A DNA stretch of 64,000 bases, taken from NCBI GenBank assembly GCA_006937955.1, contig SSNP01000123.1, positions 830,789 through 894,788 on the forward strand, in the 5' to 3' direction. Each line of letters opens with the position of its first letter. Position 1 is the first letter of the stretch. The position numbers and the translations under genes were made by a program. Below, in pieces: positions 26,501 to 35,100 of this stretch. A model generated the notes under the pieces. The model worked only from the letters and a program-made list of their open reading frames with translations. It was not told where the DNA came from and did no database searches. This stretch comes from Pachypanchax playfairii (lineage: Eukaryota; Chordata; Actinopteri; Cyprinodontiformes; Aplocheilidae).

Positions 26501-29500
26501 TCACACACAGGTAACAAACAGCCTACAGATGATCACACACAGGTAACAAACAGCCTACAGATGATCACACACAGGTAACAAACAGCCTACAGATGATCAC
26601 ACACACAGGTAACAAACAGCCTACAGATGATCACACACAGATAACAAACAGCCTACAGATGATCACACACACAGGTAACAAACAGCCTACAGATGATCAC
26701 ACACACAGGTAACAAACAGCCTACAGATGATCACACACAGGTAACAAACAGCCTACAGATGATCACACACAGGTAACAAACAGCCTACAGATGATCACAC
26801 ACAGGTAACACACAGCCTACAGATGATCACACACACAGGTAACACACAGCCTACAGATGATCACACACACAGGTAACAAACAGCCTACATATGATCACAC
26901 ACAGGTAACAAACAGCCTACAGATGATCACACACAGGTAACAAACAGCCTACAGATGATCACACACAGGTAACAAACAGCCTACAGATGATCACACACAC
27001 AGGTAACAAACAGCCTACAGATGATCACACACACAGGTAACAAACAGCCTACAGATGATCACACACAGGTAACAAACAGACTACAGATGATCACACACAC
27101 AGGTAACAAACAGCCTACAGATGATCACACACACAGGTAACAAACAGCCTACAGATGATCACACACAGGTAACAAACAGCCTACAGATGATCACACACAG
27201 GTAACAAACAGCCTACAGATGATCACACACAGGAAACAAACAGCCTACAGATGAACACACACACAGGTAACAAACAGCCTACAGATGATCACACACACAG
27301 GTAACAAACAGCCTACAGATGATCACACACAGGTAACAAACAGCCTACAGATGATCACACACAGGTAACAAACAGCCTACAGATGATCACACACACATAA
27401 CAAACAGACCACAGATAAGCACACACACAGGTAACAAACAGCCTACAGAGGATCACACACACAGGTAACAAACAGCCTACAGATCACACACACAGGTAAC
27501 AAACAGCCTACAGATGATCACACACACAGGTAACAAACAGCCTACAGATGATCACACACACAGGTAACACACAGCCTACAGATGATCACACACACAGGTA
27601 ACAAACAGCCTACAGATGATCACACACAGGTAACAAACAGCCTACAGATGATCACACACACAGGTAACAAACAGCCTACAGATGATCACACACAGGTAAC
27701 AAACAGCCTACAGATGATCACACACACAGGTAACAAACAGCCTACAGATGATCACACACACAGGTAACAAACAGCCTACAGATGATCACACACAGGTAAC
27801 AAACAGCCTACAGATGATCACACACACAGGTAACAAACAGCCTACAGATGATCACACACAGGTAACAAACAGCCTACAGATGATCACACACAGGTAACAA
27901 ACAGCCTACAGATGATCACACACAGGTAACAAACAGCCTACAGATGATCACACACACAGGTAACAAACAGCCTTGGAGAGGGAACACGTGTACCTGAGAG
28001 CATGAATACAGTAAACAGTTCTTGGCATGTTCTTCTTGTCGTACACATCCGTAGTTTCAGGATGGAAGATCTAACAAAAGGAAACAGTCACTTTGCACTC
28101 AGACTGATCAGCTTGTCAATACACCAATTAATAAACTGAATGTTCACTGACCGCTGGCAGTCCAAGTGTAGTCATAGCGTTTCTCCAGTGGTTGATGTTA
28201 TCAGTGTGTCGAAACTGAAGACCTGCTGCCTGAACAGACCAAAACACTGCTAATTATTCACACGACTGATTAAAAAAAACAAACAGGAACCTTAATGTAC
28301 TAAAAGTTATAGCTTATGAGAAGACTAAAACTGCTCCCCTACAAGAAGAAAGTCACTATAAACTCCAACAATCAAATCAAATAAAAAATACTTTATTAAT
28401 CCCTGAATGGAAATTAAATATAGGGCAGATTCTGGTGGTTTGGGGATTAATCTTTTGTGTTTGGCAAATAAAATAAATATATATTAATGAATATTAATGA
28501 TTAAATAACAAAAATACAGGCGAGTTATGTTGACAAGATCTCAGATGGATAGAATGACAGTAGACACAAGCATGTCTTAAAAGGAAAGAGAGACAGTCTT
28601 TACATCCCCTGTGGACACATGCTCATTTTAGCTGACACACAGATATGTGAAAGTAACACTGATGCAGGTGAGGACATGAGACTTTTGGAGAGACAGATAT
28701 TTTCCCAGTGCTCCATGGTTATTTATAGCAGGATTATGACCAGCCTCATTCTTCACAGACAGCCTGGCTTCACATGTCTGTGATGTACAGAGAAAACGGC
28801 TGAGAAAGTCATCTGGGACCAATCCCCCCTTTAGAGTCCATTTTTATGAGCAGGAAAAAAGCCTCAAGGATTGTGGCAGATCCTTCTCATTCAAGCTGTT
28901 TAACCTCCTGCCACCAGGAAGAAGAAACTCTTCCATCAGATTTAAAACAATCAGAAGGGGAACAGCTTCATTCCTCAGGAGATAAGAATACCAAATCTCC
29001 AATAACACTAACACTCAACTGGACAAGAAAAAAAACATTCATTTTATATGCAGCGATGTGAAAAGGTATCTGCCCCCTGCATGACCTTTCTTAAATTTGT
29101 ATGTTTGTGTCACTTAAATATTTCAGCGCATCAAATAAATAAACAAGAATAGAATAAAGAAATAATTAAAGAAGAACAAAATGTAGTTTTGAAAGTCTGG
29201 ATCCCCGATGAGCTCAAAAGAAGAAGACGTGGATGCAGAGCAGGAGCAGAGTGAAGAGAGAGAAAGAGGAAGTTTAAACCTTCACTTCCATCAGTCATAT
29301 TGACAAATGTGAGATCTCTTTGCTAACAAAATGGATGAACTTGAAATTCTGTTGAAGACCCAGTCAGAGTATCAGGAATGCGGCATCATGTGTTTTACTG
29401 AGACACGGCTAAAGGAACATATCCTGGACTCCAGTGTGTCTCTGATTGGCTTTCAAACAATACGAGCAGACAGAGATTTGAAGAGGAGCTGCAAAAGAAG

Positions 29501-31118
29501 ACGATTTTGTCAGCTGATCACATCTGCAGTCAGCTGTTGGGGGCGGAGCATCAGAGCAAGTGACATGAAGAGGCTGAACAGATTGATAATGAGGACTGAT
29601 TCTGTCCTGGAGACTGAACTGGAGTCTCTTGAGTTGATTGTCCAAAGGAGGATGAAGAACATGACGGAACCCTCATCATCCTCTTCAGAACACAGTAACT
29701 CAACAACAGAGTGTCTCAGTCAGAAGATTCTTCATAATCCGCTGCAGCACAGACCACTACAGGAGATCCTTCCTGTCCACACCTAGAACCCTCTACAGGA
29801 GATCCTTCCCGTCCACAGCTAGAACCCTCTACAGGAGATCCTTCCCGTCCACAACTAGAACCCTCTACAGGAGATCCTTCCTGTCCACAGCTAGAACCCT
29901 CTACAGGAGATCCTTCCCGTCCACAACTAGAACCCTCTACAGGAGATCCTTCCCGTCCACAGCTAGAACCTTCTACAATGGTTCCCTGAAGAAGAACTGA
30001 GCTACAACAACACTTAATTTCCCTTCAGAGATTAATAATTTATTTTTGATTTGATTGATTTAATAATAAACACCCTCATTTAGAAACTGCATTTTGTGTT
30101 TACTTGTGTTTTGTCTAATATTTAAATTAGTTTGATGATCTGAGACATTTGTGTGTGACAAAGCACAAAAAACATGCAACTATTTTATCATCATACATAC
30201 TAGGGATGGGCAATATGGCCTCATATGAACATTGTTATATATAGAGCAGCTCACCTCGCTAAATGAATGATAACTAGCCCCCCTCCCACGCCCATGTATT
30301 TGAAAACAATTCTGACACTGATAAGTCTGAAGGACCATTTCCTACAAAACGGTTATTAAAATCTTTCTGGTACTTTGGATTGTCTGGCATCACCTTGTAT
30401 CGGAGCTGATCGAGGTCGTATATCTTTTTCAGAGGAACAGCAATTGGAGCAAAATAATGACCCAGTTTGGCAAGAATAACTCCGTTCCTTAGCGCTTCCT
30501 CCAGTTCTGTGGGAGAAGGAAGCTCCTCCCCCAGACACGCCTCCATCCACCTGAACAAAATAAATAAATAAATACTTTCAGGCAACACAGTGAAAACTGT
30601 TGTATGTGTTGTCCTTCTCAAGTACCGCTTCGCCTCCTCCAACCGGCACAAGTATTGATAAGCTACATTCTGAATCCTCTGCTCATCCATCTGCTCTGCT
30701 GTGAGACGCTCATCTGTAACAACATAACAAACCCACATCAGACACACAAACCCAGGACTGGCAGAAGTTGTGCTGATGCTGCAGAGGTCCTCAACTAGCT
30801 CCAGGGGAGTTTGCCAAAATGTTTAGACTGTCATCAAGCTATTATTTATTAAGAGTTAATTTCTTGATGGTAGAGGGATTTTCACACACTTTAATCACAA
30901 CAAGAATCAACATTTTTCCAAATCTGAGTAACAAAGTTTAAAATTACAACATTGTGAAAAAAGGGGTACTGTCACTGCGTTCTTTCAGCGTGATCTGATT
31001 GTTTCTTCTTCAACACCAGAAAAGAATTAAAGTGTGCAGAAGACATGATAAAACACACAATAATAAAACTAACGTTTTGAAGTCTGATTGACTTACATCG
31101 GTTTTGCGTTGTTGACAT
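4836..31118 (-). CDS. iqgap3: IQ motif-containing GTPase-activating-like protein 3 (5' 28 coding exons, partial)
   Basis: IQGAP proteins are cytoplasmic scaffolds that bind actin, calmodulin and active Rac1/Cdc42. I reconstructed 28 exons, listed here from the start codon: 31118-31097, 30713-30626, 30550-30394, 28229-28152, 28070-27994, 25210-25143, 24778-24665, 24580-24402, 24216-24135, 20189-20026, 16824-16743, 16648-16485, 15674-15514, 15431-15316, 12225-12062, 11927-11837, 11000-10833, 10756-10614, 10457-10287, 10202-10119, 8007-7936, 6540-6471, 6358-6150, 5968-5816, 5739-5576, 5489-5265, 5171-5031 and 4920-4836. They total 3492 nt (1164 codons), and every join has GT-AG borders and stays in frame. 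Paralog choice rests on IQGAP3-like stretches such as YERLTAEQMDEQR, GELRQEELFVAVEMLSAV and EQPQDVVTGNPTVV. Human IQGAP3 has about 1631 residues, so the rest of the GAP-related domain and the RasGAP C-terminal domain are missing here. Exon 10/11 borders and the weak GTACTT donor of exon 2 are the least certain joins. Confidence 0.95.
6471..10457 (-). CDS. iqgap3: iqgap3 exons 19-22: four calmodulin-binding IQ motifs
   Basis: Four IQ-type helices span residues about 707-839. IQ1 is LQALCRGFLIRRQL in exon 19 (10457-10287). IQ2 spans the 19/20 join, IIQAHWRRFVQQRL (exon 20, 10202-10119). IQ3 is IQSFVKMWLMRRKYL in the 72-nt exon 21 (8007-7936). IQ4 is IQAFFRANRARHEYR in exon 22 (6540-6471). These bind calmodulin or myosin light chains. 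Exons 19-21 are all phase 0, so any one of them could be skipped without breaking the frame. Exon 21 sits isolated between two short DNA transposons (6686-7866 and 8483-9620). Confidence 0.92.
6686..7866. mobile_element. Short hAT-like element with terminal inverted repeats, in iqgap3 intron 21
   Basis: The left end is AAAGGTCCCATATTATG and the right end, inverted, is TTTAAAGAGCCCATATTATG. No transposase ORF lies inside, so it is non-autonomous. It carries its own 40-bp minisatellite at 7137-7425. It sits between iqgap3 exon 22 and exon 21. Confidence 0.75.
7137..7425. repeat. 40-bp minisatellite inside the hAT-like element (7 units)
   Basis: The repeated core is GAGCTGTAGCTAATGAAGAG followed by CTAACACC(G/A)TTACC, with GACC/GAGC and AAG/ACG variants that tend to alternate. 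About seven units. Confidence 0.92.
8483..9620. mobile_element. Non-autonomous DNA transposon in iqgap3 intron 20
   Basis: Ends are inverted: CTTAAAGGTGTGATGACATCA at the left and, reverse-complemented, CGTTAAAGGGGTTATGACATCA at the right, with mismatches. The interior shows no recognisable transposase. It is about 1.1 kb, and a G run lies at 9360-9371. Confidence 0.65.
10614..10756 (-). CDS. iqgap3: iqgap3 exon 18: WW domain
   Basis: This single exon encodes the WW domain, roughly residues 659-706. It shows the first conserved Trp (SSWIQL), the aromatic strand FYYFH and the second Trp with its Pro (GSWEKPKGF). In IQGAP1 this domain has been linked to ERK/PI3K scaffolding. It enters in phase 1 and leaves in phase 0. 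The acceptor is a CAG at 10757-10759 and the donor is GTAAGA. Confidence 0.93.
10833..20189 (-). CDS. iqgap3: iqgap3 exons 10-17: IQGAP repeat region
   Basis: Eight exons encode the internal repeats, each with a WYLDQL-, FPFAATLYHCELQ-, AVALINQALE- or VSLINEAV-type helix pair. They are exon 10 (20189-20026), 11 (16824-16743), 12 (16648-16485), 13 (15674-15514), 14 (15431-15316), 15 (12225-12062), 16 (11927-11837) and 17 (11000-10833). Exon 14 carries the family motif LTWNQLQKGINSVN, and exon 17 carries LAVAAVNQAVKENQ. Exon 10 lacks a consensus donor at its ORF end. I used the GT after QQKAL, joined to the AG before 16824, which keeps frame and family length. Introns 9, 10 and 14 are swollen by transposon remnants. 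Confidence 0.9.
11170..11340. repeat. Probable interspersed repeat in iqgap3 intron 16
   Basis: Contains CAAGATGG and an inverted GCCATCTTGGATCC with ATGGTGGCCATTTTG between them. This reads as an old fish interspersed repeat with small palindromes. Family not assigned. The rest of intron 16 (11001-11836) shows nothing I can name. Confidence 0.35.
12865..14185. mobile_element. Possible DNA element bounded by inverted CAGG(T/G)TTC ends, iqgap3 intron 14
   Basis: At 12867-12905 CAGGTTTCAGTAAGTTAAATT is followed by GAGGACC. At 14090-14185 the opposite strand reads AGGGTTCCCGCAGGGTCTTA with TTTAAAG-rich text. Both look like ends of a fish DNA element that contains TTTAAGAC runs. No transposase ORF is visible between them. 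Confidence 0.35.
14468..14532. repeat. (CTA)n microsatellite
   Basis: About 21 uninterrupted CTA triplets in iqgap3 intron 14, directly followed by the interspersed repeat at 14533. Confidence 0.97.
14533..15070. repeat. Fish interspersed repeat with the AGCAGACGCTTTTATCCAAA core
   Basis: Begins CATTTAGCAGACGCTTTTAT and then AGCGACTTACA, a sequence very abundant in teleost genomes. It continues with GGTAGGTCATTCCACCA and GAGTCTGGTAAGCCAGAAGC, which are part of the same long repeat. It is non-coding. Confidence 0.6.
16254..16345. mobile_element. hAT-type terminal fragment
   Basis: Reads CAGGGGGGTCAAACTCCAGG, then GCCACTATCCTGCATGTTTT. This matches the widespread fish hAT end of the CAGGGGTNTCAAACTC type. 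Only one end is present, in iqgap3 intron 12. Confidence 0.5.
17563..18495. mobile_element. Possible short DNA element, iqgap3 intron 10
   Basis: Starts ATTTAAAGTGCAGCTC, and its far end inverted reads ATTTAAAGCTGCAATC. The block at 17620-17735 (GCGCCCTCTTCAGGTTAAAA) recurs inverted near 55390-55545. No transposase is seen. Confidence 0.45.
18650..19288 (-). mobile_element. Truncated Tc1-like transposon (5' part with helix-turn-helix)
   Basis: The minus strand starts with the fish Tc1-type end TATACTGCTCAAAAAACTAA and continues TGTAACTCCAAGTCAATC. It then encodes MRRSLQPTQVAQVVQLIQDG and, in a shifted frame, SVSVVFRAWRHYQETG, the N-terminal helix-turn-helix of a Tc1-like transposase. The catalytic DDE part is absent and the frame is broken, so it cannot transpose by itself. 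Confidence 0.8.
19345..19955. mobile_element. hAT-like MITE
   Basis: Ends are inverted: GGGTGCATTCACACCAG at the left and GGCTGTATTCACACCTG reverse-complemented at the right. The interior is rich in AACCGAACT/GTTCGGTT-type inverted words (CCGAACTC, GGTTTGATT). No coding capacity. It lies close to iqgap3 exon 10. Confidence 0.7.
21202..22370 (+). mobile_element. Tc1-like transposon, degraded
   Basis: Terminal inverted repeats are TACACTCATCTAAAGGATTA at the left and TACACTCACCTAAAGTATTA inverted at the right, flanked by TA. The interior encodes a decayed DDE transposase. WSDESGF is followed by RVRIWCKQNENMDPSC, GVMVWGVFSW and DGYFQQDNAPCHKANG, and after a frameshift IEHLWDVVEREI. It is in iqgap3 intron 9. 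Frameshifts and stops make it inactive. Confidence 0.88.
22380..23250 (-). mobile_element. L2-type LINE reverse-transcriptase fragment
   Basis: The minus strand encodes the RT catalytic block FYADDTQLYL and NSDKTEVVTFGP. An overlapping frame continues KKVKNLGVIFDQDMSF, FITSRLDYCNSLLSG, IQNAAARVL and LASLHWLPVRSRIKFK. These are hallmarks of L2/CR1-group elements. It is truncated at the 5' end and frameshifted near 22985. It begins about 10 bp beyond the Tc1-like element. Confidence 0.9.
24135..24778 (-). CDS. iqgap3: iqgap3 exons 7-9: post-CH linker and first IQGAP repeat
   Basis: Exon 7 (24778-24665) encodes the block ending IELSVDEAT, with YGIQMPAFNKIGG just before it. Exon 8 (24580-24402) continues VHAAVIAINEAVDKGD and the repeat-like NPAALLTDLQEEL. 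Exon 9 (24216-24135) encodes DMYEEYLTQREIQEHIN. For exon 8 I chose the AG just before position 24580 rather than one about 40 nt further upstream. This gives SVDEAT-VHAAV, matching the spacing in the family without an extra 13 residues. These repeats form helical segments implicated in dimerisation of IQGAPs. Confidence 0.92.
24238..24345. repeat. Interspersed repeat fragment (fish SINE-like)
   Basis: Reads TAAAATGGTAAATGGTGTGT ... GTATAGCACATTTCTCAAGT ... TTATTCACCCATTCACACAC. This is the order found in a common teleost repeat (GGTAAATGG ... ATAGCGC ... CCATTCACACA). It lies just upstream of iqgap3 exon 9 (inside intron 8). Confidence 0.5.
24905..25115. repeat. Interspersed repeat fragment in iqgap3 intron 6
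   Basis: Contains ATAAAGCACCAGTTCATAAC and CAAGGCACTTTACAGAAACA, a recurring theme in fish repeats. Family not assigned. Confidence 0.4.
25143..31118 (-). CDS. iqgap3: iqgap3 exons 1-6: N-terminus and calponin-homology (CH) domain
   Basis: Exon 1 gives a short start (MSTTQNR) before the conserved YERLTAEQMDEQ block. The start is the only ATG before the GTAAGT donor at 31096. Exons 2-6 encode the actin-binding CH domain, roughly residues 25-160. Recognisable pieces are WMEACLGEELPSP and LAKLGHYFAP (exon 3), GLQFRHTDNIN (exon 4), FHPETTDVYDKKNMPR (exon 5) and LYRLGLAPPIHDLYGKVKF (exon 6). This domain binds F-actin in the family. Intron 3 holds nested transposable elements and intron 5 is almost entirely minisatellite. 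Exon 1 is only 22 coding nt, so its assignment rests on the phase-1 join and correct splice sites. Confidence 0.93.
25211..27973. repeat. 32/34-bp minisatellite filling iqgap3 intron 5 (about 83 units)
   Basis: Unit: ACAGGTAACAAACAGCCTAC followed by AGATGATCACACAC, in 34-bp and 32-bp forms that differ by one AC dinucleotide. On the transcribed strand each unit contains CATCTGTAG and TTACCTGTGTG. The array starts about 20 bp inside the exon 5 donor and reaches to about 10 bp from the exon 6 acceptor, so intron 5 (25211-27993) is almost nothing else. A more divergent patch lies at 27385-27490. Confidence 0.97.
28375..29046. mobile_element. LINE fragments in iqgap3 intron 3
   Basis: 28375-28425 reads AATACTTTATTAATCCCTGA, a LINE tail in minus orientation. 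28850-28990 on the plus strand encodes KKASRIVADPSHSSC and a broken LPSDLKQSEG. This resembles the RxADPSHP...LPSGRR end of L2/Rex-like RT. The sequence between them (28430-28845) is unassigned. Confidence 0.45.
29190..30055 (+). mobile_element. Internally deleted Rex/L2-like LINE copy B
   Basis: Begins GAAAGTCTGGATCCCCGATG and encodes MDELEILLKTQSEYQECG, MCFTETRLKEHILDSS and GFQTIRADRDL (endonuclease start). It passes directly to RLNRLIMRTDSVLETELESL and QKILHNPLQHRPLQEILP (RT end). It ends TTAATTTCCCTTCAGAGATT. The internal junction is the same as in copy A at 2506-3594. The 151-codon ORF it keeps lacks the RT core. Confidence 0.82.
29770..29970 (+). repeat. 36-bp minisatellite in LINE copy B (5-6 units)
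   Basis: Same unit as in copy A: GGAGATCCTTCC(T/C)GTCCACA followed by (A/G)CTAGAACCCTCTACA. It is much shorter than in copy A (about 15 units). Confidence 0.92.
30185..30260. repeat. Interspersed repeat end
   Basis: Reads ACTAGGGATGGGCAATATGG, a motif that opens a common fish repeat family. Only a short piece is present between the MITE and iqgap3 exon 3. Confidence 0.35.
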
Positions 31119-31440
31119 GTTTCTCCGTCTCGTTGACTTCCCACTGGTTTATTTATTAAACGTTGTTTTTTTGCTCTCAGGGTTTAAGATAAACGTTTTA
31201 AATCGAAGTTTAGCGCCAAAACCCCCAAAACGAGAGCTAGCTTCACCCAGTGTCCGCTCCCTCCAACTGCTTCCTGTTTGAGATTTGAAAGCTCCCGCCC
31301 AGCTTCTTCTTCTTCTTCGTCTTCTTTTTCTTCTTCTTCTCCTGTGTGACGTTTTGCGGCGGTTGGCAACCAACTGAAAGGTGCATTACCGCCCCTTACT
31401 GCTCCGGAGTGTGGATCAGAGATTAAATTCATTTAATAAG
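31119..31440 (-). promoter_or_regulatory. iqgap3 5' flank / probable promoter
   Basis: This is the stretch immediately upstream of the iqgap3 start codon. It has more CpG than its surroundings, a TTC-rich run at 31305-31340, and no TATA box I can see. At 31284-31300 the gene strand reads GGCGG, a 4-nt gap (GAGC), then TTTCAAA, about 166-182 nt upstream of the ATG. This resembles an E2F/CDE site next to a CHR-like element, although the CHR is in reverse orientation. The promoter role is inferred from position only. Confidence 0.45.
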
Positions 31441-32129
31441 TCCTGTGTCTACTAGATAGTCCCTAAAAAGTTTCAAATGATTAACCAAGATCTTCATATT
31501 CAACTAATGAATTCCTTCACTCCTTAATCTCCCCTCAACCATCATCTATGTACATTATATAAGGTGCAATCAAATAAAAAATGATAAATACTTTTTCACC
31601 TGACAGTTCTCACAAAAACCTGTAAGATGTCTCCCCCTAATTCTTAGAGAACTATTTAAATATGTGTGCCCCAACATATTTACATATTTAACATATTTAT
31701 TACTGTTTGCTCTTTACCATTAAAATTCCTATATGGTATTAAACTATTTAATTTATCCATTATATTATAACAAATATCTACCTCTACTCTTTTCATTCCA
31801 CCTTTCCTGCCATTCCTCCACAATTTTAACCCAAACAACTACTTCTCCTTTCTTTTTTCCTAAACTTATATTTATATCAATACTGTCCTTTCTCATTACT
31901 TGCTTTGCATATCAATCAACTTAAATAATTTCCTTTTATATCCATATGACCTGGGACCCACATGAAAACTACTGACCTGCCTTGTTGATTAACTCTTTAA
32001 TTTGCTTTAATTATTTTAAACATTATGTCTGGACGGCTTGATTTCATGCTTATAAGACTTTTTAGTACTGATACTGAATCAGAACAAATAATAGCATTAA
32101 CATGTCTATTTCTTGCACCTCCTCTGTTT
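31441..32129. other. AT-rich intergenic spacer between iqgap3 promoter and minisatellite
   Basis: No gene or element recognised. AT-rich, with a pyrimidine-rich plus strand at 31780-31870. Confidence 0.4.
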
Positions 32130-35100
32130 AATGTAGGTTCTAGATAGATGGAACCAGAGACCTCCTCCTCTGTTTAATGTAGGTTCTAGATAGATGGAAC
32201 CAGAGACCACCTCCTCTGTTTAATGTAGGTTCTAGATAGATGGAACCAGAGACCACCTCCTCTGTTTAATGTAGGTTCTAGATAGATGGAACCAGAGACC
32301 ACCTCCTAGTGTAGGTTCTAGATAGATGGAACCAGAGACCACCTCCTCTGTTTAATGTAGGTTCTAGATAGATGGAACCAGAGACCACCTCCTCTGTTTA
32401 ATGTAGGTTCTAGATAGATGGAACCAGAGACCACCTCTGTGTAGGTTCTAGATAGATGGAACCAGAGACCACCTCCTCTGTTTAATGTAGGTTCTAGATA
32501 GATGGAACCAGAGACCACCTCCTAGTGTAGGTTCTAGATAGATGGAACCAGAGACCACCTCCTCTGTTTAATGTAGGTTCTAGATAGATGGAACCAGAGA
32601 CCACCTCCTCTGTTTAATGTAGGTTCTAGATAGATGGAACCAGAGACCACCTCCTAGTGTAGGTTCTAGATAGATGGAACCAGAGACCACCTCCTAGTGT
32701 AGGTTCTAGATAGATGGAACCAGAGACCACCTCCTAGTGTAGGTTCTAGATAGATGGAATCAGAGACCACCTCCTAGTGTAGGTTCTAGATAGATGGAAT
32801 CAGAGACCACCTCCTAGTGTAGGTTCTAGATAGATGGAACCAGAGACCACCTCCTCTGTTTAATGTAGGTTCTAGATAGATGGAACCAGAGACCACCTCC
32901 TCTGTTTAATGTAGGTTCTAGATAGATGGAACCAGAGACCTCCTCCTCTGTTTAATGTAGGTTCTAGATAGATGGAACCAGAGACCACCTCCTCTGTTTA
33001 ATGTAGGTTCTAGATAGATGGAACCAGAGACCACCTCCTCTGTTTAATGTAGGTTCTAGATAGATGGAACCTGAGACCACCTCCTAGTGTAGGGTCGAGA
33101 TAGATGGAACCAGAGACCACCTCCTAGTGTAGGTTCTAGATAGATGGAACCAGAGACCACCTCCTAGTGTAGGTTCTAGATAGATGGAACCAGAGACCAC
33201 CTCCTAGTGTAGGTTCTAGATAGATGGAACCAGAGACCACCTCCTCTGTTTAATGTAGGTTCTAGATAGATGGAACCAGAGACCACCTCCTCTGTTTAAT
33301 GTAGGTTCTAGATAGATGGAACCAGAGACCACCTCCTAGTGTAGGTTCTAGATAGATGGAACCAGAGACCACCTCCTAGTGTAGGTTCTAGATAGATGGA
33401 ATCAGAGACCACCTCCTAGTGTAGGTTCTAGATAGATGGAACCAGAGACCACCTCCTCTGTTTAATGTAGGTTCTAGATAGATGGAACCAGAGACCACCT
33501 CCTCTGTTTAATGTAGGTTCTAGATAGATGGAACCAGAGACCACCTCCTAGTGTAGGTTCTAGATAGATGGAACCAGAGACCACCTCCTCTGTTTAATGT
33601 AGGTTCTAGATAGATGGAACCAGAGACCTCCTCCTCTGTTTAATGTAGGTTCTAGATAGATGGTACCAGAGACCACCTCCTCTGTTTTAAGGTAGGTTCT
33701 AGATAGATGGAACCAGAGCCCACTTCCTCTGTTTAATGTAGGTTCTAGATAGATGGAACCAGAGACCACCTCCTAGTGTAGGTTCTAGATAGATGGAACC
33801 AGAGACCACCTCCTCTGTTTAATGTAGGTTCTAGATAGATGGAACCAGAGACCACCTCCTCTGTTTAATGTAGGTTCTAGATAGATGGAACCAGAGACCA
33901 CCTCCTCTGTTTTAATGTAGGTTCTAGATAGATGGAACCAGAGACCACCTCCTAGTGTAGGTTCTAGATAGATGGAACCAGAGACCACCTCCTAGTGTAG
34001 GTTCTAGATAGATGGAACCAGAGACCACCTCCTAGTTTAATGTAGGTTCTAGATAGATGGAACCAGAGACCACCTCCTCTGTTTAATGTAGGTTCTAGAT
34101 AGATGGAACCAGAGACCACCTCCTAGTGTAGGTGCTAGATAGATGGAACCAGAGACCACCTCCTAGTGTAGGTTCTAGATAGATGGAACCAGAGACCACC
34201 TCCTAGTGTAGGTTCTAGATAGATGGAACCAGAGACCTCCTCTGTTTAATGTAGGTTCTAGATAGATGGAACCAGAGACCACCTCCTCTGTTTAATGTAG
34301 GTTCTAGATAGATGGAACCAGAGACCACCACCTCTGTTTAATGTAGGTTCTAGATAGATGGAACCTGAGGCCACCTCCTCTGTTTAATGTAGGTTCTAGA
34401 TAGATGGAACCTGAGACCACCTCCTCTGTTTAATGTAGGTTCTAGATAGATGGAACCTGAGACCACCTCCTCTGTTTAATGTAGGTTCTAGATAGATGGA
34501 ACCAGAGACCACCTCCTAGTGTAGGTTCTAGATAGATGGAACCAGAGACCACCTCCTAGTGTAGGTTCTAGATAGATGGAACCAGAGACCACCTCCTAAT
34601 GTAGGTTCTAGATAGATGGAACCTGAGACCACCTCCTCTGTTTAATGTAGGTTCTAGATAGATGGAACCAGAGACCACCTCCTCTGTTTAATGTAGGTTC
34701 TAGATAGATGGAACCAGAGACCACCTCCTAGTGTAGGTTCTAGATAGATGGAATCAGAGACCACCTCCTAGTGTAGGTTCTAGATAGATGGAACCAGAGA
34801 CCTCCTCCTCTGTTTAATGTAGGTTCTAGATAGATGGAACCAGAGACCACCTCCTCTGTTTAATGTAGGTTCTAGATAGATGGAATCAGAGACCACCTCC
34901 TAGTGTAGGTTCTAGATAGATGGAACCAGAGACCACCTCCTAGTGTAGGTTCTAGATAGATGGAACCAGAGACCACCTCCTCTGTTTAATGTAGGTTCTA
35001 GATAGATGGAACCAGAGACCACCTCCTCTGTTTAATAGATGGAACCAGAGACCACCTCCTCTGTTTAATGTAGGTTCTAGATAGATGGAACCAGAGACCA

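Larger units (their letters stand above)
29047..30180. mobile_element. Palindromic Tc1/mariner-type MITE interrupted by a LINE copy
   Basis: The left arm starts CAGCGATGTGAAAAGGTATC and CTGCCCCCTGCATGACC. The right arm (30065-30180), reverse-complemented, reads CTCAGATCATCAAACTAATT with TTTGTGCTTTGTCACAC and AACACAAGTAAACACAAAAT. Both are recognisable halves of a common fish palindromic element (CAGTGGTGTGAAAAAGT type). The LINE copy at 29190-30055 separates them. Confidence 0.6.

Noticed and set aside
25211..27973. CRISPR-like regular repeat array
   Set aside because: There are no unique spacers between repeats, and the array lies in a vertebrate intron. It is a simple tandem minisatellite.
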